DNA of 64,000 bases from Muricea muricata (GCA_963855995.1 OY979729.1:8140115-8204114), one strand, 5' to 3'. Positions 52,687-63,326 are shown, counted from the first letter of the stretch. Notes: a model not told the origin generated them from the sequence alone. Numbers and translations are program-made.

Positions 52687-53691
52687 GTCTTTTGACACAT
52701 TTGAATACTATTAATCATGTATTTTTAATCGTACATCTCTTTAGCCTGTTATCTGCCAGGCAAACTTCATGGTGCTAAGACGAGCATCCTATAAGGATAA
52801 GTGTGTGTGGCATTTTTGATCAAGTCATTTTTGATCTGAACATCTAGATAAATAATCTAAACATCATTTCAATGGACAAAATCAGTATATAGGGCTTCTG
52901 AACAAAAATAAAAGTGAAAAATTTATCGGCGTTGAACAGTTATTTAATGAGTGTTGAAGCAATGAAGTTTGCAATCTTGTAGCTGGAATAGAATGTGAAT
53001 AACAAGGCTCTCCTGAACAGTTGATAACCAGTAGAATTTAGCATTTCTAGCACCAGTATTACTGTTCACCATATATGAGGTTAAAAATTAAAAAATATAT
53101 ATATCACAAAAATACTGCTTATATATACCACTTTCTACATGTGTACTAGAAATAGACTGGCCAGTGAAATGTCCAGATTATAGTCTTTGGGATTTCATGT
53201 TAACATATCCCATGGTTTTACTATAACTCTACTCTACTGGTTGACAATGTGTGACATTTTTGCAAATTGTTTATTTTTGTTCATAGCATATTCAGCTTAA
53301 ACCGTTTTTTGTAGTCATTTCAGAAAATGAAAATGTTATTTCCAAGCTTGAAAGCTCAGAATGGATATTAAGAACCAGAACCCTTAGGGGTGGGATTTAT
53401 TGAACCATGAAGGAAACACTTTTACGCCTTGCACTTGTATTTATGGAGAACGCTGCTTGTTGAGATTTTGAGATACTGAAAAATTGCTTGTTTCTTTCTC
53501 AGGTGATTGCAGCTGGTAAAGAAAAACTGGCTGGTATACCTACAGGAGGTATGGTGAGCAGTGGCAGTGGTGCAGCTGCAGCAGGTGGTGGTGATGGTGG
53601 AGAGCCCGCTAAGGAAGAAGAGAAAAAGGAGGAAAAGAAAGAAGAGTCTGAGGAGAGCGATGACGACATGGGATTTGGACTCTTTGATTAA
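52528..53691 (+). CDS. RPLP2: 60S acidic ribosomal protein P2 (two coding exons)
   Basis: P2 forms heterodimers with P1 on the ribosomal stalk (bound to P0/uL10) and recruits elongation factors to the GTPase centre in the cytoplasm. Coding exons are 52528-52686 and 53503-53691, phase 0, joined GAG|GTCTTT...TTTCTCAG|GTG: 115 aa, the usual length. Residues 1-65 form the helical dimerisation domain ([20 protein letters not shown]..., [21 protein letters not shown]). A flexible Ala/Gly hinge ([14 protein letters not shown]) follows, then a Lys/Glu acidic tail ending in the universal [12 protein letters not shown] motif that contacts elongation factors. The ATG is directly after the intron 1 acceptor. 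Nothing broken. Confidence 0.97.
53503..53691 (+). CDS. RPLP2: RPLP2 second coding exon
   Basis: It follows the pyrimidine-rich acceptor 'TTTCTTTCTCAG' and encodes residues 54-115: the last helix, the Ala/Gly hinge and the acidic tail ending GFGLFD, then TAA. Confidence 0.97.
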   Translation: MIAAGKEKLAGIPTGGMVSSGSGAAAAGGGDGGEPAKEEEKKEEKKEESEESDDDMGFGLFD

Positions 53692-53714
53692 TAATGTCAC
53701 GTTGTTGAGCAGTG

Positions 53715-53720
53715 AATAAA
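53715..53720 (+). terminator. RPLP2: RPLP2 poly(A) signal
   Basis: AATAAA lies 24 bp after the stop, followed by a GT-rich 'TTGTGTTGG' at 53739-53747. This gives a very short 3' UTR, typical of ribosomal protein mRNAs. Confidence 0.8.
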
Positions 53721-53949
53721 TGTTAAAAATATATTTTCTTGTGTTGGAAGTCTTCATTTTTAGTAGACAATCCAATTTGGGCTAAGCCCTACCTTGTACC
53801 AGGCCTGGTCTTAACACAGCGCTACACCCATGGTAGCAGGGCAAATGCAAGTGTTGCACAGAAAATTTTGAGGTGGTGCAGCCTTCCTTTGGGTAATATT
53901 ATAGGTTTTAAGATCTTGATGCTGTGAAATTTGGACAAAGAACAGGGAG

Positions 53950-54165
53950 TAAAGAGCAAGGACCACTCGACTTGAAATCTTTGAGTATACGGCTACTATA
54001 TCTAATCATTGAAGTTTGTGTCCCTGGGCATGTCGCGTTATGCATGTTTGTAAAAACGCTGTACTGGTTGTTCAGCAATTATTATTCTAGCCAGTAAACG
54101 GCATGAAATTAGGGCAACATGACTGCTAAGTGATCCTACTGTTTATCCACCTACACTGTGATTTA
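53950..54165. mobile_element. Diverged relative of the left-arm 230-bp MITE
   Basis: It shares 'GGGCATGTCGC', 'AGCCAGTAAAC' and 'ACTGCTAAGTGATCCTACTG' blocks in order with 5494-5723, heavily decayed. A further partial relative is near 55790-55905. Confidence 0.45.
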
Positions 54166-54531
54166 TAGATTTGCCAAGTTGCAAAAGATGTCTGGTTTCT
54201 TTCAAACTTGTACGTTCCAACGCTATCGTAAAGCCTGTCCATACAAAGTAGGTGTAGATAAATAAGACCCACCAGGGAGGGATGATTATTGGATTTTTTC
54301 AAAGCAAAAATCGGAAAATATTGTTTGACACTTCAGAAAGGATGTTGCTTTAGGGAAGTTAGAGATATGTCGACACTGCCATTTTAAAGCGGGGTCATTT
54401 TGAGGACTTTGTTACGGATTCGAGTTTTGGCAAATATGCCATGCTGACCAACATGGTCATTTTACCCTAAAACAGTTGAGATTATCTCTGGTAAATGAAA
54501 CGCGTACAAAACCCTATACAGGACCTAGCTA

Positions 54532-54716
54532 AAGCCTGGTTCATGTCGTAAGAATCGGGGAGTTTCTCCTCACGCATGTGAATGAACATGTGAACAAAGT
54601 AAAGTGTAGGACAAATACTAGATTGCTTTTGCAATGGTATAGAATTCACTCGATCACGTCGGCTAGAAGAAGTTATTCCCGATTCTTGCGACAAGTGTGA
54701 ACGAGGTTTAAATCAT
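54532..54716. mobile_element. GTCGTAAGAATCGG-ended MITE, copy 1
   Basis: Ends 'AAGCCTGGTTCATGTCGTAA' and complement of 'AAACCTCGTTCACACTTGTC', about 185 bp. Copy 2 lies inverted at 55440-55634. Confidence 0.7.
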
Positions 54717-55439
54717 AAAAGGATTTTACACAAGGTTTTCAACTTTGAAAAATGCGACGACGTTATATAATGACGTAATTTTTTCATTGATTCCCCGCCT
54801 GTCGAGAACAAACGGCGGACAAGCTGGAATTTCATAAGAAAGTACATGAACCACAGGCTTACTTATGTAAAACAACTCATACAGGCCATTACTCACAGTC
54901 ATTCATTCGTCCCCTGACGGACCATATTATTACAAAGTGCCAAAATTGTCAACACCCTGAGTGACATTGCCTGGGTGAAACAGCAAACGGTAAAATTTTC
55001 ATGTTCGTAGGTGGAAACACAAGGAAACGCTGTCTATTGGGTAAATGGAACACCTTGCGGTTGCAGAGGCTTGTAAGCGGGACAGGGGACGGGAACCCGG
55101 GAGAATAAGGGCGGGTGATGAGCGGTAGGAAACGAAGCGCGAGTTGTGCGAGGCGGAAAAAGAATGAGGAACATTTTCAAGGACAGTTTTTTAAGGACTT
55201 TTAGTCCCTTATTCTTGGGTTTCACTAGGGCATTTTTCAGTAAATCTGAGTGGGGGTCAATCCAAAATGTATTGATGATTATACTGAGCTGGAGTGAACA
55301 AATCTCACGAAATTGCACATATTTGCTGCCAAACAACAGGTCAACACATACAGTGAAAAATTATTTCCCTCCAATGACTGTGTATCGATTTTGAGTTGAC
55401 CCCCAGTGAAATTTATGAAGTCACGTGAAAGCCAAGAAT

Positions 55440-55634
55440 TAAGTCTGGTTCACAGTTGTCGTAAGAATCGGAGATGACTTCTTCTGGCCGATGTGTTTGA
55501 GTGAATTCCACAAAAATGTAAAAGCAATCTGTATTTGTCATAAACTTTAGTTTGTTCACATATTCATTCAGATACGTGAGGAGAAAATTTCCCATTCTTA
55601 CGACAAATGTGATTGTGTGAACTAGGCTTTAGCA
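55440..55634. mobile_element. GTCGTAAGAATCGG-ended MITE, copy 2
   Basis: Starts 'AAGTCTGGTTCACAGTTGTC' and ends with the complement of 'CTAAAGCCTAGTTCACACAA'. Opposite orientation to 54532-54716. Confidence 0.7.
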
Positions 55635-55639
55635 AACTA

Positions 55640-57326
55640 TCAAAATCAGGACCAAAGAATAGTGATAATTCACCATTTTAACTGGAATTAAACTTTATTG
55701 TCGGTCAAGAGAGTCAACAGAGACATTTTCGTCCTTTCGTCTGTCATGGGCATAATACGATAGGATGGTTTAATATAGCAACATAGTCAAGTGAGTAGAA
55801 AAAGGGCGGGAGACAATTCACGAATTGGCCAATCAAGTGCATAAAGATAGAAGGACATGTTGAACTGCTGAGTGGCCCAACTGTTTATTTCCTATACTGC
55901 AGTAAAAGTATTGTTTTAAAATTTTACCTAAGTAGAATTTAATAGAACATTCAGTCTGGCTAAGCCAAGCATTCTCACTAGCCTGCTTACCGCTGACCTC
56001 GCTTTGAGATATTTAAACATTGAGTATTCAGTGAGATATCGAAAGCTTTTAAAGCGAGCGAGCATTTTTGAGAACGTACGCTTATATCAAATTTGCAAAA
56101 CAAAGCCTACTAGGTTAACTCGCTAATTCGTAATTAAGTTGATATCAAAAAATTCACAGCAATTTTCACTCAATTTATAAATGTCGTTGATACTTTTATT
56201 AAAAACTTTCCGACTGTGAAGGCCTAAAAAGGATGTCATCAAGGCGAACTTTTTTAAACGCGTGATAAACGTAGCATTATAAGTATAGCCTTTATTATTT
56301 ATTGAAAATATTTTAGGAGTTTTGATTGGTTAAGAGCTAAAGGTGAAATCGTCATGTCCGCTTGGTAGTTGCCCAAATTTGGGGTTGAAAATAAACATAC
56401 GACATTTTGAGTCATTTCGTCGTATATTGAAAACAAACATACGACATCACGACTCATTTCGTCGTATATTGACTGACCTTTTAATCTGACAATCGTTTTA
56501 AGAATATTTTTTTCGTAGTCTGATTGGCATATTAAAGTTCCGAACAATTTCATGCTGTTCCATTATTAGCAGCTTGTATCTTCTTACTTACAAAGCAAGC
56601 GTTTCAAAAAATAATAAAACAATTATTGAATGAGGTCGAGTGTTATCTGCCGAAGCCGAAGGCTGAGATGATTCCTTTACTAGAAGACAAAAATGTTGCG
56701 AGCGAATTTTCGAAACAAATAAGCGATGTAAAAACGTGTTGCACTGCTCAATTTAATAGGTCGTTTTGAATAAGTTTTTAGCAGTCTGAAAAACGCATGT
56801 TAGACTTAAAATATCAATACTTCAACTGAAGTTGCCTCAAAAACTTATTGTAACACATATTACGATGTAGGTTAGCTTTTCTGGATAAGATGCATGTAAT
56901 TGATTTTTGGTTGAGACAACTGTCCTAGTTTTTCTATTAGATCAAATCAAAGAGTAGTTTTTTGGGCCACCCGGTACTCTATACACTGCTTGAAAATTAT
57001 ATTGCTTGAAAGTAAGATTGCATGGGACTTATAAACATTCTGCGCCTTTTAAGCAACCTGTACAGCCAGAAATACTAGAAGTCAAATATATCTTTAATTT
57101 TACCAAGAAAAATACTGAGAGTCTGAGACCATATGCATGTACAGACATGCCCGATTACTGAAAACTATTTGGTGTAAAGCTATGGATAACACATATAATT
57201 GTGGTGAATATGTCGATTTTATTTTAGAGTTATCATCATAAGTGTAATTACAAGAATATCAGATATTTTTATAATGATTAATGGCTTATAGTAAGCACCA
57301 GACCTACTCCCTACAGGTCTAAATCT
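55640..57326. other. Gene-free stretch
   Basis: Contains a small two-unit repeat near 56395-56470 ('AAACATACGACAT' with 'TCATTTCGTCGTATATTGA') and a decayed MITE relative near 55790-55905. Otherwise no exon or element that I can support. Confidence 0.5.
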
Positions 57327-57332
57327 TTTATT
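57327..57332 (-). terminator. Probable poly(A) signal of the 286-aa gene
   Basis: AATAAA on the minus strand, 128 bp downstream of the stop codon at 57460. It fits a short 3' UTR, but other signals further on are possible. Confidence 0.5.
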
Positions 57333-57459
57333 GGTCCTATAATTATATAGGCCAATAAATTAATATATTGGCCTTAGCAGACAGTGTATATTACTTATTA
57401 ATAATGTTACAATCAATGAATATACGATAACTGGTACAGATTGCGTCTGTCTCAACTCA

Positions 57460-58320
57460 TCAGTTCATGGAGCATTTTATTTCTTTCAATTGTGAAATAT
57501 TGGCAATTTTTCTGATGAAGTCGACGGCACTTAAAACAACCAGCGCAATTTCTGCAATCAATGCGGCGCCTTCGGTAGCTAAAGCTGCAATGAGCATAGC
57601 GGTAACCTTTGCTGATGTCTCAAGCCAATCATACCACGCCATGTTTGAACACAATGCCTTGATTACGGTCCAAAGCACCCCAGCAGCATAGGTATCTTTC
57701 ATGAGATAAAAAATAGCTTTGGCTTTTCCAGCAGCACCACTAGCCGATTTCCAAGCATCAATAAAAGCTTCCACCGCTTTCTCGAACTTTGAGGAACTCT
57801 TCAACACTTGCGCAACTTCTTCGGTGGCTTTTTCCACGGTTCCGGCAGATGGCGAAACGGAGATTCCGATGGCAGACAACACAAGCAGAACGGCTTCCAC
57901 AACGATGCTCGCGTACTGCATTATCGAGGCCCAGTCAATGTCTGCCATTGCAAGCAAATCCCGAGGCGGCAGGAACTCTTCACCTCCGCGTGTGACATTC
58001 ACTACGTGATGGCCATCTGCAGATTTGACTATCTCCAGACGATAGGTCGGATGAGTGAGGCTCTCTTGAATCATCTTGACGCGATCATCCGGAAGATGCT
58101 TTCGAAGACGCGCGAGAATGTCGGAAGGCTGATCGGCAAACTCTTTGGCCAATGTCACTTGTTCTGTCGCTGCTTCTCTGGCGGCACGGACAACTTTCTC
58201 ATACTTCTCATGGTCTTTCTTCAGTCTCTGCATTTGTATTGGAGCACGTTGTTCCAGCTCGCGCATAGTTTCTCGAACAGCATTTTCGACAACTTCTTTA
58301 TCTTGAACAACACCCGTCAT
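57460..58320 (-). CDS. Unknown 286-aa helical protein with two hydrophobic segments
   Basis: An intact, intronless coding exon. I chose ATG 58318-58320 because acceptor TATATACTTCAG lies just upstream (exon begins 58328). The upstream extension of the open frame is intron sequence. Visible: a charged helical region at residues 7-60, an Arg/Lys-rich stretch with LPDDR (75-90), a predicted strand-rich part VVNVTRGGEEFLPPRDL (106-122), a hydrophobic segment at 131-155 (IMQYASIVVEAVLLVLSAIG), an Ala-rich amphipathic stretch (160-205), a Trp/Tyr patch (MAWYDW, 227-232) and a second hydrophobic segment at 237-267. No signal peptide. Codon use is GC-richer than the flanks. No family recognised; the hydrophobic helices suggest membrane association, which is inference. 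Horizontal origin is possible because the coding part lacks introns. Confidence 0.85.
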   Translation of the reverse strand: MTGVVQDKEVVENAVRETMRELEQRAPIQMQRLKKDHEKYEKVVRAAREAATEQVTLAKEFADQPSDILARLRKHLPDDRVKMIQESLTHPTYRLEIVKSADGHHVVNVTRGGEEFLPPRDLLAMADIDWASIMQYASIVVEAVLLVLSAIGISVSPSAGTVEKATEEVAQVLKSSSKFEKAVEAFIDAWKSASGAAGKAKAIFYLMKDTYAAGVLWTVIKALCSNMAWYDWLETSAKVTAMLIAALATEGAALIAEIALVVLSAVDFIRKIANISQLKEIKCSMN

Positions 58321-58328
58321 GGTTGTAC

Positions 58329-58438
58329 CTGAAGTATATACATTATTACATAAAATAGAAAGTACTACATAATGTATATGCATATACAAATAGCGGTGAT
58401 ATCTATGGAACCGAAACACGACGCATGTAGTGACCAAC
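58329..58438 (-). other. 5' UTR intron of the 286-aa gene
   Basis: A 110-bp intron with donor ACAG|GTTGGT at 58438 and acceptor TTCAG at 58329-58334. It places a short non-coding exon at about 58439-58527. Confidence 0.65.
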
Positions 58439-58551
58439 CTGTTAAAGTTCTTCTTCTAGAGATCGCCACAACAAGTTGATTGGCGCTTTCCGAGAATGAA
58501 GTTCTGCAATTCAGCGAAACACTGTGGACTGACGGCAGGTGATGGCCACGG

Positions 58552-58561
58552 CTTTATATAA
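58552..58561 (-). promoter_or_regulatory. TATA box of the 286-aa gene
   Basis: The minus strand reads ATTTATATAAAGCC. A start about 30 bp downstream (near 58527) would give a first exon of about 90 nt ending at 58439. A clear TATA box suggests an inducible rather than housekeeping gene (inference). Confidence 0.6.
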
Positions 58562-59983
58562 ATGCACTAGTTGATAAAAATAGGCTAACCTTCCATATAG
58601 GGTCATGTCAGCACACGATCTGTCGAGGCAGGAACTGCGAGGTAGTGCATGAGGGGTGTACGAACCCACGCACAGGAACTTCATTCCGAAGTCAATCGAC
58701 AGAGTTGCTATTTTAATTCTCAGAAATAAAATTTTTGGCTGCTAAACAATACAGCTATTTGCTTCGCCAAAAACAAGTTTTAAACAGTCGCGTCAATAGA
58801 AGCGTTCCGAGAAAAGTTGACCAATTCATTTGCTCAATCCTTCAAAGTACTTGAAAAGTTCGTTAAAGGGTTTACAGTTTCCTGTTTATTGACCAGTCAG
58901 AATGCTATATGTTATTCGTGACTGCCAAACTAATAGTTTTTGCCCCTCCCACGGGACGTGGCAGAGTCAAAACACGAGTAGTTTCAGTGGGCAAACTATG
59001 TAGTAATAACTTTTTTAAACTTGCTTTCCGAGAAGCGTGAAACGGTAGCTAGCAAATATGGTTGCAAATGAGGTTATATAGTGCGCAGTTTTGGCGCGAC
59101 CTCGGTCCAACTACGGGACCAAATCGACCGGCAATCAAAGAGCGTTAAGCCGATACACTAAACATCGGCTAACCGTAGCCAGCTACTACAATGTACTATA
59201 ATTTGCAGACGAAAAGCCAAAGCTCAGTGCCTCAAATATTACATTTTCCTTACTGCAACAGACAATTTGTATACTAGCCTAAAGGTCGAACTAGACAGGA
59301 AGAACGAAATATTTTACTACAGCTAAATAGAGCATCTTATCATATAGATGCTACCTAGAATCTACGGTCTCTAAATTGACGGCGGCGACAGATATCAATA
59401 AGTTTAATACACTGTACAGTTTTAAACAGGCATGGTTTGCAAGTTTGTCATCAAGTTGCATCAAGCCTGTTGGCTTCATAAAGTTGAGTCAAGCCTGTTG
59501 GCTTCATCATCTGTGGAATTCAGACTTCATGCAACTTGTTTTTTACAGACTTGTTGTTGCAAGTGGTTGAAACAACTGGATAAAACGTCGTGTGTATTTG
59601 CAAAGAACTATAATTGACCATTGGTAATATAATCAAAGTCTCCTTTACCATCACCGAAATCAATGTTCGATGACTTCGATTGTGTGCGGGGCTGATCAGC
59701 ATACTTTTGTTGCTTTAAGCTCTTTTATCTCGCTCATAAGTTCTTTCTTTTTTCCCTTCTTTCTGACAAACAAACCTCGCTGCAGTGAAAAGATAGTCGC
59801 TCAATCTAAAAATTGAAATTTTTATAAATTTCGATACAACAATGTGAAGGCATCGGTATAATATCTCTTCAAAGTGTTCTTTGGGCTTTGGGTTCTTTTA
59901 TAAGTTAAAACTTGCTATGACTTGCGATCTCGTTGGATGAGGTCTAGTTGGTTGATAGCGACTCTTTTTTATATATTATTTAC
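58562..59983. other. Intergenic or 5' intron stretch
   Basis: 58795-58905 is a diverged single arm of the foldback at 30426-31625. 59455-59515 holds two copies of 'TCAAGCCTGTTGGCTTCAT'. If the exon at 59984-60043 is used, this is intron of the 286-aa gene. No other exon seen. Confidence 0.5.
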
Positions 59984-60043
59984 CTGTTGATGTAACGTAG
60001 AACTTCGCCATCTACACTTCCTGCACGGGCCAATGGTGCGATT
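59984..60043 (-). CDS. Candidate distal first exon (possibly of the 286-aa gene)
   Basis: A 60-nt segment lies between a strong acceptor 'TTTTCTTCTGTTTCAG' and donor CAG|GTAAAT. An ATG at 60009-60011 gives nine codons (MAKFYVTST) plus one base, and splicing to 58328 would continue in frame (Gly, Thr, Thr, then Met1), adding 12 residues. Another frame across it, from an ATG at 60078, reads MSSIRVLFFCFRIAPLARAG without stop but does not join in frame. A GC-richer 60045-60165 precedes it. Transcript support is needed to choose. Confidence 0.3.
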
Positions 60044-60164
60044 CTGAAACAGAAGAAAAGTACCCGAATAGAACTCATCTTGCTGTAATGGACAGGGGGT
60101 CATTAAACTCGAGTACTCAACTTCGTCTTGCGCGTATTTCTTTTCTCTTTCGCACGCCATGGCG

Positions 60165-60990
60165 TTATCTGTGGTCTATTACAGTTGATACGCACGCAAA
60201 AATGAAATCTATTTTTTTATAATATAAGGTGCATTACTTGGGTCTACCATAAAGACTTGAAGGATTTCTTGTCCTGGCCGAGAGAAAAATGAGAACCAAA
60301 TGGAGTTATACATTTTAATTATTCTAGGTTTACAATGCAACTTGCTTCTAGTGCAATTTATCGTAGAGACTACAGGAAGAAATGAGGATGCTAACTTTGA
60401 AGCAAATTCAAAATTTTCTTCCAAAAAGTATTGTTGATGTATGATTATACTACGATGTTGCATAAATTAATTATTTAATACTTGAGATTTAATTTATGCA
60501 TGGACAAGAAATCTTTCAAGTATTCACAGATGTCAATCATTCCTATTTAGGTCTGTGCACAGACTAGCTGTACCATAGCTGTATACCTTCTCTCCGCTCT
60601 TCTGCATACAGATCTTGCTAGGTGTAAGCTTGCACTGCTTTTTCCACCTGACTGGTAGGATAATTTATAAGAATTGATAAAATTAATGAAAATCAATGCA
60701 ATAATGCAAAAATCTCAAAACAATGCGACGACAACAACAGTTTGTGGAAATAGCAAAAATGTTTAATGTTAAAATTCAACTGGATTTGTACGTAAAATAA
60801 AGTATTTCAGGCAGTTTCAGTGGGATTTAACTGACAGTAAGTTTTATACATTACACTAATTAAAATAGATCTAATTTTATAGTGATCGAATAAACAAAAT
60901 TGGCCAACGTTTGTTTGTTTATAACGTTAGACATGATATTCAGTACTATATTAGCTTGCGGTAGTGTAACGGAAAACAAAAATAACTACG
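60165..60990. other. Gene-free stretch
   Basis: No convincing exon, RNA gene or repeat seen. Confidence 0.45.
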
Positions 60991-60997
60991 CATTTAG

Positions 60998-61287
60998 TTG
61001 AATCATACCAGAATTCTGAGGCAAATTCTGTAATTTGATTGGCTACTCTATTCGCCATCTGTTGCTCGATAGATAGCGAGTAGAGAACAATAAGTTTTCC
61101 GGTGTATTCGAATTTAAAGACAATTTGTAATAGTTTTTTAGCAAAACGACTTAAAATCAATTATTTATCTCGGATTCTGCTAAAACAATTAGATTACTCG
61201 CTCTCGATTTCTATATTCTGATTCTGGCTTCGCCTTCATTAACTATCACCGCATAGAAATATCGAGAACGTAATCTCATTGTTAATT
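60998..61287. mobile_element. Dispersed hairpin-rich repeat, copy 3
   Basis: Same family as 46225-46505: 'GAATCATACCAGAATTCTGA', 'GATAGATAGCGAGTAGAGAA', 'AAAACAATTAGATTACTCGC' and a final 'GTAATCTCATTGTTAATTAG'. It serves as a second empty-site reference for the insertion at 46995-47515. Confidence 0.75.
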
Positions 61288-61289
61288 AG

Positions 61290-61975
61290 AAGTATAGACA
61301 CGAGTGAATAACTCGTATTCATCACTCGTATGCCGAGTAGTTATGCCTGGTTACTTTTGTCCTAATGTACTCTTCCGCCAACCAGAACAATGGTATCCAA
61401 CCATGTTGAGTAATCCAAAGGGGCAAAGTTGGGTAGTAACAACCTCGATCCCAGGGCCTTTTCTTCAATTAGGGAAGGGAAAAGGCCCTGGCATCGGCTG
61501 GTCACATGACACCCAGAATATCTGGGTGTACGAATATGTTAATTTCTGTGGTCTCTGTGAGTGTTTGCATAAATAATAAATCAGAGAAGTAATTTTTAAC
61601 GTTCTATGCAATACAGATAGCTTTAAGGTAAATAACTTCCTATAAAAGCAACCTTCTACGGACTATAGCTGGCGCTACATCTTCGGCTGTATATATGACA
61701 CTACAAAGCCCAATGAAATAAAGCAGTATGTTAAACCTGGTGGAGTAAGTGCTTCGTAGGTATAATACAGTTAAAACTTGTTTAGAAGATTGCCGTGTGT
61801 GAGCTGATAACATGCATAAGTTGTCCCTATACCTTCATCAAATTCCGATAATGAAGCATACGGATATTCGAAGAGTGTTAAGAGTCAGCCGAATAAGTGA
61901 TTTAAAGCTACATAAACAAACTAAGCAAAGGGTTTAAATCTCTCTTCAGTTGTATTCTATGAATAAATTATACTC
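61290..61975. other. Gene-free stretch around the mini-hairpin
   Basis: The 90-codon frame across 61304-61576 is created partly by the mini-hairpin and has no splice or family support. Nothing else seen. Confidence 0.45.
61443..61505. mobile_element. Mini-hairpin GATCCCAGGGCC element, copy 1
   Basis: 'CGATCCCAGGGCCTTTTC' and 'GAAAAGGCCCTGGCATCG' face each other around about 20 nt. Copy 2 lies in the opposite orientation at 62543-62608. Confidence 0.75.
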
Positions 61976-61979
61976 TTAA

Positions 61980-62495
61980 AGGAAAATGGCAGTATATTTT
62001 CTTATCGGCTTGTTTATAAAAAGCTTTGAAGTCATTGTAAAATCTGTTGTTATTTTTTTGGTAACATACTTAGATTCTGAAATATTGAAGGGCAAATAAC
62101 ATTAGCCATCCGCCATCTTGTTTTATAATTAGGTCAATTTTAATGATGTCACAACCTGGGTAGACAATATAAAACTTGCTCTCAATTATTTAAATTTGAA
62201 TGAAAATTTCTTGAACACTTTGCATTTGACGTAAAAACTATATACAATACAAACTTAGTTTGATTTCAACATTCAACATTGGTCATTGCTTCTTCAAGAG
62301 ACAAAATAAGTATCCAGGTTGTGACGTCATAGACTTTTTGAATATCCAAGATGGCGGATGACTAGTGACTTTGTCCTTTTTCGTCCTTTAATATTTCAGA
62401 AACTAAGCATGTTGTCAAAAAATTAACAACAGATGTTACGGTTACCTTAAAGGTTTTATCAATAAGGCGGTAAAAAAATATATTGCTGTTTCCCT
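61980..62495. mobile_element. TTAA-flanked MITE (family 1 subfamily)
   Basis: TTAA flanks at 61976-61979 and 62496-62499, ends AGGAAAATGGCAGTATATTT and the complement of AGGGAAACAGCAATATATTT. It contains 'CCGCCATCTTG', 'GATGTCACAACCTGG' and 'CCAAGATGGCGG'. 516 bp, non-coding. Confidence 0.88.
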
Positions 62496-62542
62496 TTAAA
62501 TGATTTAATTGACAGTTTGAATGAGCCAATGGGATTACAAAA

Positions 62543-62608
62543 TAGACCGATGCCAGGGCCTTTTCCCTTCCCCAATTCAAAAAAAAGCCCTGGGATCGAG
62601 GTTGGGGT
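62543..62608. mobile_element. Mini-hairpin GATCCCAGGGCC element, copy 2
   Basis: 'CGATGCCAGGGCCTTTTCCC' faces 'GCCCTGGGATCGAGG'. Opposite orientation to 61443-61505. Confidence 0.75.
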
Positions 62609-62681
62609 GGTAACAGAACAAACAAACATCAGCCGAATTTGTCTATTACGAAACAAGACGGCGGATGGCTAGTGCATTTGC

Positions 62682-63015
62682 ATTGATATGTATCAAGACT
62701 GGATAGTGCATCGTGCTACAAAAGCTAAATAAAATTGAAGCCGGAAACATGTCACATTCTGAGAACGGCGGCCATGTTGAATGACCCCACTCAAGGAGTG
62801 AATTAACGTAGTTTCTTTTAGACTTTTAGGAAGCTTTTGTCTTAAAACGTAAAACTTTTGTGTCAAAACGAAAGCTATAAATCCTGTAATAGAAATCTGT
62901 AGCATTCGATGCTCAAGTGGGGCCATGCAACATGGCCGCATGTCTAAAAGTGTGACGTATTTCCGGCTTGAAAACCCAACAATAGATGTGCTATCGAGCT
63001 TTAATACATATCAAT
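62682..63015. mobile_element. ~330-bp MITE with imperfect inverted ends
   Basis: 'ATTGATATGTATCAAGACTG' + 'GATAGTGCA' faces 'TGTGCTATCGAGC' + 'TTTAATACATATCAAT'. The inner parts also pair ('GAAGCCGGAAACATGTCACA' with 'TGTGACGTATTTCCGGCTTG', and 'GCGGCCATGTTGAATGACCC' with 'GGGGCCATGCAACATGGCCGC'). Confidence 0.8.
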
Positions 63016-63326
63016 GGTCATTTGTACTTTAATATTTCCACCCAATCTGAACGTTCTGACCATAGATATCTCATATACACTAGATTTTTGCAAAGAATGT
63101 TTCCTAGTTTGCAGCACGAGAAACATTGATTTCCCGATTAAGCATGCGCAAAACTTCTTCAAGTCTGCAACAAACGAAGCGTGCGAGCCAATGTTTCACA
63201 AAAATGTTTCCTAGTTTGCCCACACCGGGAAACATGAGTGACAGTGGCAGGAAACAACGCTTTCGAGACAACGCTTTCCCCAAGGCTTGAGTAAGCGTAA
63301 GTAAGCTCTGAAGACCTTCTTCACCT
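63016..63326. other. Short spacer between MITEs
   Basis: Contains two copies of 'GTTTCCTAGTTTGC'. No gene seen. Confidence 0.4.

Noticed and set aside
53422-53775. 117-aa minus-strand frame with Cys/Thr runs
   Set aside because: It is the antisense shadow of RPLP2 exon 3 (Ala/Gly hinge and Glu/Lys tail).
57467-58332. Plus-strand frames up to 174 aa
   Set aside because: They are shadows opposite the 286-aa gene, without acceptor, donor or family support.
58321-58437. Upstream in-frame extension of the 286-aa protein to 325 aa
   Set aside because: The added 39 codons lie in a 110-bp intron with clear donor and acceptor, and the extension is AT-rich with no conserved character.
61304-61576. 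90-aa frame with GPFLQLGKGKGPGIG
   Set aside because: The Gly/Pro/Lys part is the translated mini-hairpin that also occurs inverted at 62543-62608, so it is repeat-derived.
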